The notes beneath the pieces were generated by a model. That model had not been told where the DNA came from. It worked only from the letters and a program-made list of their open reading frames with translations, and ran no database searches. Positions 59,706 through 64,000 of a stretch of DNA of 64,000 nucleotides are shown piece after piece. The first letter of the stretch is position 1; every line of letters begins with the position of its first letter. This DNA is from Algoriphagus zhangzhouensis. Its GTDB lineage: Bacteria > Bacteroidota > Bacteroidia > Cytophagales > Cyclobacteriaceae. The translations under genes were made by a program, and so were the position numbers. The DNA is taken from NCBI RefSeq assembly GCF_900148515.1, contig NZ_FRXN01000004.1, positions 124,001-188,000 of the forward strand, written 5' to 3'.

Positions 59706-62207
59706 ATGAGGTTAGTTTTACTTTTTGTTCTTGCTTTTTTGCCTGTGATCAGGTCTAGTTTGGCGCTTCAAAATCCCTTTCAGGAGAGTTTTGAAAATGA
59801 CTTTTCAATTGAAAGTATCCCAAATTCATTTCTTCCAAATTGGTATGGAAATGAAGTCAGGTCTACTTCCTCCCGGATTTTTCAATCTAGTTCTTTAGGA
59901 ATAGGGGAAAGCAAATGTCTGGCTATCCAACCCATATCTACATTTGATGGGGAGGTAATTGTGCGATTGATTCCTTCTGATTATTTGGATCCAAAAGTTC
60001 AGTTTTGGGCTAAGTCTATAAAGAATGGTTTGGGCACTCGGGCTGCTCAGGTTTTTATTTCCTGGGCTGAAAATCTAGAAGGGAACTTTGAAAATCGCGT
60101 TCAAGTAGGGAATGAGAATGAGTTTTTTAATGAGGATCAAGAGTTCAAGAAATTCACATTTGAAGTACCAGAAAATCTTCAAGGGAAGACTGAAGTTTAT
60201 CTCAAATTTGAAATCGAGTATGGGGAGGGAAGTGGCTCCTGCTCTCGGTTCTTGATGGATGATTTTTTCTTTGGTGATGTGGTGGAGGACATCACTCCTC
60301 CAAGGGTGTCAATGGTGAGGGGTTATGATTCTAATCAGATCGAAATTGCATTTTCAGAGCCCATAGATCCTGTTTTCTCCCAAATTCAATTGAATTACAA
60401 ACTGGATCAAAATGAACCTTTGGAGGCCAAACTGGAAGAGGATTCTTTGGTCTATTTAACTTTTGAGGAGGAATTGCAAATAGGAGAGAGCTATGAACTC
60501 GAGGTCAGACAGATACCAGATATGGAAGGAAATTTCTTAATGGATACCACGCTTACTTTTGAGTTTTCTGATCCAACCAATATTCAATGGAAGGAGCTTG
60601 TGATCAATGAAATCATGCCTGCTCCAAAAGCTGAAAATGATCTTCCCAATGTCGAGTATATCGAACTTTTCCATGCTGGAGAATATCCTCTTCGATTGGG
60701 AGGAATGACTTTGGCGAACTCAAGAAATGAGGCTGTTCTGCCTGAATATTGGCTAGCTCCAGGAGACTTTTTGATTTTAACATCTGAAAATTCAGGGAAT
60801 GAAATGGAAGTGTACGGTAATGTTCTTGGACCCGATTCTTGGCCGACACTTTTAAACTCCGGAGATCAAATCAGCATTAAGAATGATCAAGGGGAATTGG
60901 TTGATCAAATAGATTATTCCACGGCTACTTGGGGAGGGAGTGAGTGGAGTGGAGGAGGCTACAGTTTGGAGTTGGAGAATCCATTTTTGCAATGCGATCA
61001 AAGTGATTCTCTTTTGCCTTCCATTGATCCTTCGCGAGGAACTCCTGGGAAAATCAACTCAGTTTTTGATGAAACTCCTGATTTGGAAGCACCACAGTTG
61101 ATTCAATATGAATTTGGTGAAACAGGGAATTTAATCCTGACTTTTTCTGAAAGTCTCCAAGAGGTGGGTTTGAATGATTCATTCCAGTTTTCTCCATTTT
61201 TGGGGATAGATTCTGTTTGGTTGATTAGAAATCAAATCAGTTTCAGTTTTCAGGAAGGTTTTCCAGAAAATGAATTGGTCAAGCTTTCCATTTCTGATCT
61301 TCTGGATTGTTCGGGGAATTCTATTGCTACAACTGAAGTTGAAATCATTCGGCCATCTGAAGCTAAAATCGGAGAGGTGATGATTAACGAGGTACTTTTT
61401 AACCCCAAATCTGGAAGTCCAAAGTTTGTGGAATTGGTGAATGCTACGGATAAATACTTGGGGATTAAAAACTGGAATCTGGCGAATTGGGATGATTTAG
61501 GAGAGGTGAATCAGGTTCGGGGTCTTTCGGAAAGTAGTTTGATTCTGCCACCAAAAGGATACCTAGCAATCACCACAGATGCCAGCCGAGAAAAGATGGA
61601 TTATCCTAAATCTATTGATGGGGATTTTCATGAAATAGCTTCACTTCCGAGCTATCCAATTAGCGGGGGAACCGTAGTTTTGATGCAGGGAGCTAGTATT
61701 GCTGAGACTTTTACTTATTCTGAAGACTTGCATCACCCTCTGCTTCAAGATACCAAAGGAGTTTCATTAGAAAGAGTGTCTCTTGATTCTTCGGCAGATT
61801 GGATTCCAAACTGGCATTCTGCTTCCGAAAGTGAGGGCTTTGCTACTCCGGGTAGGAAGAATTCTCAGGTTATTCAAAATGAATTGGTAGGGAATATTAT
61901 TCAAATTTCTCCTGAAGCCTTTGATCCGGAGGGCAGTAATGGGCAGACTTTCACTACAATTTCTTACGAACTTGACCAAGCGGGATGGATTGGGTCATTT
62001 CGAATCTATGACTTGGCTGGTAGGATGGTTAGTTCTCTTTCAGAAAATGATTTATTGGCTACTAGGGGCTTATATACTTGGACTGGAACAGACCAAAATG
62101 GCAAATTGGTGAGGTCAGGGTATTATGTGCTTCTGGTTGAGTTGTTTAATTTGGAAGGAGAGAAAATTTCGATTAAAAAAACAATTGTTGTAGCTCAACG
62201 CTTATAA
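59706..62207 (+). CDS. secreted lamin-tail domain protein with C-terminal FlgD-like domain
   Basis: An 833-residue secreted protein (signal core LVLLFVLAFLPVIRSSLA). Parts in order: an N-terminal beta domain of about 190 residues, an Ig-like domain, a first lamin-tail domain (VINEIMPAPK... near 300), an Ig-like segment, a second lamin-tail domain (MINEVLFNPKSG near 560), and a C-terminal FlgD/CHU_C-like beta domain (FRIYDLAGRMV, NGKLVRSGYYVLLVEL) of the kind used in T9SS cargo. I start at the ATG at 59706. Surface or secreted role is inferred. Confidence 0.83.
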   Translation: MRLVLLFVLAFLPVIRSSLALQNPFQESFENDFSIESIPNSFLPNWYGNEVRSTSSRIFQSSSLGIGESKCLAIQPISTFDGEVIVRLIPSDYLDPKVQFWAKSIKNGLGTRAAQVFISWAENLEGNFENRVQVGNENEFFNEDQEFKKFTFEVPENLQGKTEVYLKFEIEYGEGSGSCSRFLMDDFFFGDVVEDITPPRVSMVRGYDSNQIEIAFSEPIDPVFSQIQLNYKLDQNEPLEAKLEEDSLVYLTFEEELQIGESYELEVRQIPDMEGNFLMDTTLTFEFSDPTNIQWKELVINEIMPAPKAENDLPNVEYIELFHAGEYPLRLGGMTLANSRNEAVLPEYWLAPGDFLILTSENSGNEMEVYGNVLGPDSWPTLLNSGDQISIKNDQGELVDQIDYSTATWGGSEWSGGGYSLELENPFLQCDQSDSLLPSIDPSRGTPGKINSVFDETPDLEAPQLIQYEFGETGNLILTFSESLQEVGLNDSFQFSPFLGIDSVWLIRNQISFSFQEGFPENELVKLSISDLLDCSGNSIATTEVEIIRPSEAKIGEVMINEVLFNPKSGSPKFVELVNATDKYLGIKNWNLANWDDLGEVNQVRGLSESSLILPPKGYLAITTDASREKMDYPKSIDGDFHEIASLPSYPISGGTVVLMQGASIAETFTYSEDLHHPLLQDTKGVSLERVSLDSSADWIPNWHSASESEGFATPGRKNSQVIQNELVGNIIQISPEAFDPEGSNGQTFTTISYELDQAGWIGSFRIYDLAGRMVSSLSENDLLATRGLYTWTGTDQNGKLVRSGYYVLLVELFNLEGEKISIKKTIVVAQRL

Positions 62208-62247
62208 AATATTTTACATAGGAAAATAAAATAAATAGGAAATTCTG

Positions 62248-62255
62248 TAAATTTG
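62248..62255 (+). promoter_or_regulatory. candidate -7 element for the micro-ORF
   Basis: TAAATTTG matches TAnnTTTG 21 bases before the ATG at 62277. No TTTG at the -33 distance. Confidence 0.35.
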
Positions 62256-62276
62256 ATTTGTAAATCATTTACACCC

Positions 62277-62447
62277 ATGGACTCAGGAGTTATCAATTCA
62301 GCCATCAAAAAGCTTTGCCTCACAGAAGGGAAAAGTTTGAAAGAAGTGATTCAATACCTCAAATTGAAATATAAAATAGATGCCGATGAGGCAGTGCTTC
62401 AAAAGAGGTTAGAGAAAATTGTCACCAATGAAAAAGCCGTTGCATAA
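62277..62447 (+). CDS. 56-residue small protein, unknown
   Basis: A 56-residue soluble helical protein (VINSAIKKLCLTEGKSLKEV ... VLQKRLEKIVTNEKAVA). The ATG at 62277 is preceded by a possible -7 box. The last codons and stop lie inside the stem of the following terminator, so the gene could not be longer. No family recognised; real expression is unproven. Confidence 0.5.
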   Translation: MDSGVINSAIKKLCLTEGKSLKEVIQYLKLKYKIDADEAVLQKRLEKIVTNEKAVA

Positions 62448-62456
62448 CGGCTTTTT
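62431..62456. terminator. bidirectional terminator between micro-ORF and asparaginase
   Basis: AAAAAGCCGTT / AACGGCTTTTT stem of 11 bp with a GCAT loop. The A/T arms give a T run on either strand, so it can end both the micro-ORF (plus) and the asparaginase gene (minus, stop at 62472). Confidence 0.85.
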
Positions 62457-62471
62457 CTGATTTTATAGGAA

Positions 62472-63539
62472 TTATTTTTCGTCTTTGTAGATGAATACCT
62501 GGGCATCTTCACCTGCCTTTCGGAAACCTCGATACATTCCTTCAGAATTGAAAGGCATGGCGATCGTTCCATTTTTGTCAATCGATATTATTCCGCCAGA
62601 ACCCTTGATTTTCACCAGTTGTCCCATGACGACATCATCTGCTGCTTCAGGTAAGCTTTTGCCAGCATAGCGCATTTGTGATGCGATTTCATGTCCTACA
62701 ACTGTTCGGATAAAAAACTCACCATGGCCAGTTGCGGAAACAGCGCAAGTTTCATTGTCAGCATAGGTTCCAGCTCCGATGATGGGAACGTCGCCAACTC
62801 GCCCATAGCGCTTGTTGGTCATACCGCCAGTAGAAGTGGCAGCGGCGATATTTCCGTCTTTATCCAATGCTACTGCACCGACGGTCCCGAATTTTCTATC
62901 CTTGAAAAATGGGTCCTGAAGCTCCAATTCCATAAGCGCACTGTGATCTAATTGGGTCTTTTCGGTTTCCCTTACTTTTTCCAATTGTTCAAATCGGAAG
63001 TCTGTGTAGAAGTAGGAAGGGGCTACAAGCTCAAGTTCTTGTTCTGATGCGAACTGTTCGGCTCCTTTTCCAGTCATAAATACATGGACAGATTTTTCCA
63101 TCACTGCTCTGGCTGCTGTGATTGGGTTTTTGACATTGGTTAACCCCGCAACTGCTCCAGCATTTCGATCGACACCACTCATAATTGCAGCATCCATTTC
63201 ATTTTTGCCTTCATTGGTGAAAACTGCACCTTTGCCCGCATTAAAAAGCGGGGAATCTTCCATCACCATCACAGCTGCCACTACAGCGTCTAAGGATGAG
63301 CCTCCTTTTTCTAAAACAGAATAACCAGCATCTAAGGCTTCTTTCAACTTTGCTCTATACTCAGCCTCTTTTTCAGGGCTCATATTTTCTCTTTTAATAG
63401 TTCCTGCGCCTCCATGGATGGCTAAAGCAAACTCCGTTTTTGGGCTTGCCTCATGAACTTCTTCTTTTTTCTCTACGCTAACACTACATGAAAATAAGGT
63501 CCAAGCTAATGTTAGAAATAGTAAACTTTTGGTTTTCAT
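62472..63539 (-). CDS. isoaspartyl peptidase/L-asparaginase lipoprotein
   Basis: A 355-residue Ntn-hydrolase. HGGAGT near residue 42 opens the fold and Thr219 in KFGTVGAV is the expected autocleavage site and nucleophile. The enzyme removes isoaspartyl or beta-aspartyl groups from peptides and may deamidate asparagine. The N-terminus ends TLFSC (Cys18), a lipoprotein signal, so it is placed on the envelope; most relatives are cytoplasmic or periplasmic. It is convergent with the micro-ORF. Confidence 0.9.
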   Translation of the reverse strand: MKTKSLLFLTLAWTLFSCSVSVEKKEEVHEASPKTEFALAIHGGAGTIKRENMSPEKEAEYRAKLKEALDAGYSVLEKGGSSLDAVVAAVMVMEDSPLFNAGKGAVFTNEGKNEMDAAIMSGVDRNAGAVAGLTNVKNPITAARAVMEKSVHVFMTGKGAEQFASEQELELVAPSYFYTDFRFEQLEKVRETEKTQLDHSALMELELQDPFFKDRKFGTVGAVALDKDGNIAAATSTGGMTNKRYGRVGDVPIIGAGTYADNETCAVSATGHGEFFIRTVVGHEIASQMRYAGKSLPEAADDVVMGQLVKIKGSGGIISIDKNGTIAMPFNSEGMYRGFRKAGEDAQVFIYKDEK

Positions 63540-63717
63540 ATTATTCGGTAAAATTCGTCAGACTAAATACTTTATTTTTCTTGAGAGTAAGAAAATAGAT
63601 TTCTGTTTTTTTGATGATCGGGGTCTGGGAATCTTTGTAAATCCAAGTGGTAATTTTATTTTAGGGAACTTTTAAAAGAAATAATCGTCCCAGTACTATC
63701 AACTAAGTAATACTACT

Positions 63718-64000
63718 ATGAGCCAGGAAGGAAAAACAGCTTATTCCCAAGAGGAATTAAAGGAATTTGAAGCGATCATCTTGCAAAAACTTGCGGTGGC
63801 AAAAGAGGAGTTGAGCTCATTGAAAGAAACGCTAAGCAAGAAGAATGATAGCGGTACAGACAATACGGCTTCTACTTCCAAATTGCTAGAAGATGGAGCA
63901 GATACTTTGGAAAGAGAAAGTATGAGTCAATTGGCAGCCCGTCAGCAGAAGTTTATAATCAATTTGGAAAACGCACTGATCCGTATCAAAAACGGTACTT
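63718..64000 (+). CDS. DksA/TraR-type protein, 5' part only
   Basis: The first 94 codons of a gene cut by the window edge. The visible part begins MSQEGKTAYSQEELKEFE and has a long coiled-coil region ending NLENALIRIKNGT, with a DGADTLERESMSQLAARQQKFI stretch typical of the DksA/TraR coiled coil. A zinc finger would follow outside the window. Family members bind RNA polymerase and tune transcription; this one's role is inferred. Confidence 0.7.
   Translation, partial: MSQEGKTAYSQEELKEFEAIILQKLAVAKEELSSLKETLSKKNDSGTDNTASTSKLLEDGADTLERESMSQLAARQQKFIINLENALIRIKNGT

Overview
The window is contiguous chromosomal DNA from a member of the Bacteroidota, most likely a Cytophagales bacterium close to Cyclobacteriaceae/Algoriphagus (genus is a guess). 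The phylum rests on three things seen in the sequence. There are TTTG-N19-TAnnTTTG promoters in front of tRNA-Phe and of a secreted-protein gene. Type IX secretion genes are present (porT beside ubiE and engB, and a porE-like OmpA lipoprotein). Several families are largely restricted to Bacteroidota (DUF4249, DUF4252, DUF4834, DUF5606, CarB without its allosteric domain). Genes are densely packed and no prophage, rRNA operon or CRISPR array is visible. The only mobile-type gene is one IS200-like/RAYT transposase.

Layout. 1-3.5 kb: a minus-strand sugar operon (HUMPS-family aldolase/decarboxylase, Zn alcohol dehydrogenase, SDR, sugar isomerase), divergent from a GH127 beta-L-arabinofuranosidase lipoprotein. 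5.6-11.3 kb: PEGA-repeat secreted protein, M19 dipeptidase, RsmI-like methylase, DinB protein, esterase, four-helix-bundle protein, pdxJ. 11.3-13 kb: YqeY, CvpA, PabA. 13-21.8 kb: lolA-ftsK, pyrD, a VanX-like lipoprotein, an SDR, porT-ubiE, engB, DUF5606. 22-27 kb: PorE-like OmpA protein and a cytosolic plus membrane Fe-S protein pair. 27.1 kb: tRNA-Phe. 27.5-29.4 kb: ECF sigma factor, a membrane protein (probable anti-sigma) and two DUF4252 proteins. 29.4-30.5 kb: a gene-free, repeat-structured segment feeding a secreted beta-rich protein. 30.5-34.6 kb: exported flavodoxin and two tandem M14 carboxypeptidase-like proteins, one of which has lost its zinc site. 34.8-45.5 kb: Usp plus antiporter, ferrochelatase, MFS, UPF0316, methyltransferase, DUF4249, saccharopine dehydrogenase, cytidine deaminase, esterase, GNAT. 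45.5-52.6 kb: an M1-type peptidase and a tightly overlapping uronide operon (small membrane protein, sodium symporter, GH88-like hydrolase, OYE-family oxidoreductase, SDR). 52.9-64 kb: carB, DUF4834, alkB, RAYT with palindromic repeats, THUMP-like methyltransferase, asd, lamin-tail protein, a micro-ORF, an asparaginase lipoprotein, and the start of a DksA/TraR-type gene.

Two carbohydrate loci dominate the accessory content. The 47.4-52.6 kb operon reads as an import-then-hydrolyse-then-reduce route for unsaturated uronides. The 0-5.6 kb locus pairs a secreted arabinofuranosidase with cytoplasmic sugar oxidation and isomerisation. I found no unambiguous new defence or mobile system. The strongest leads are the uronide operon with its OYE-type flavoprotein, the active/inactive M14 pair, the structured region before 29908, and the RAYT with its palindromes.
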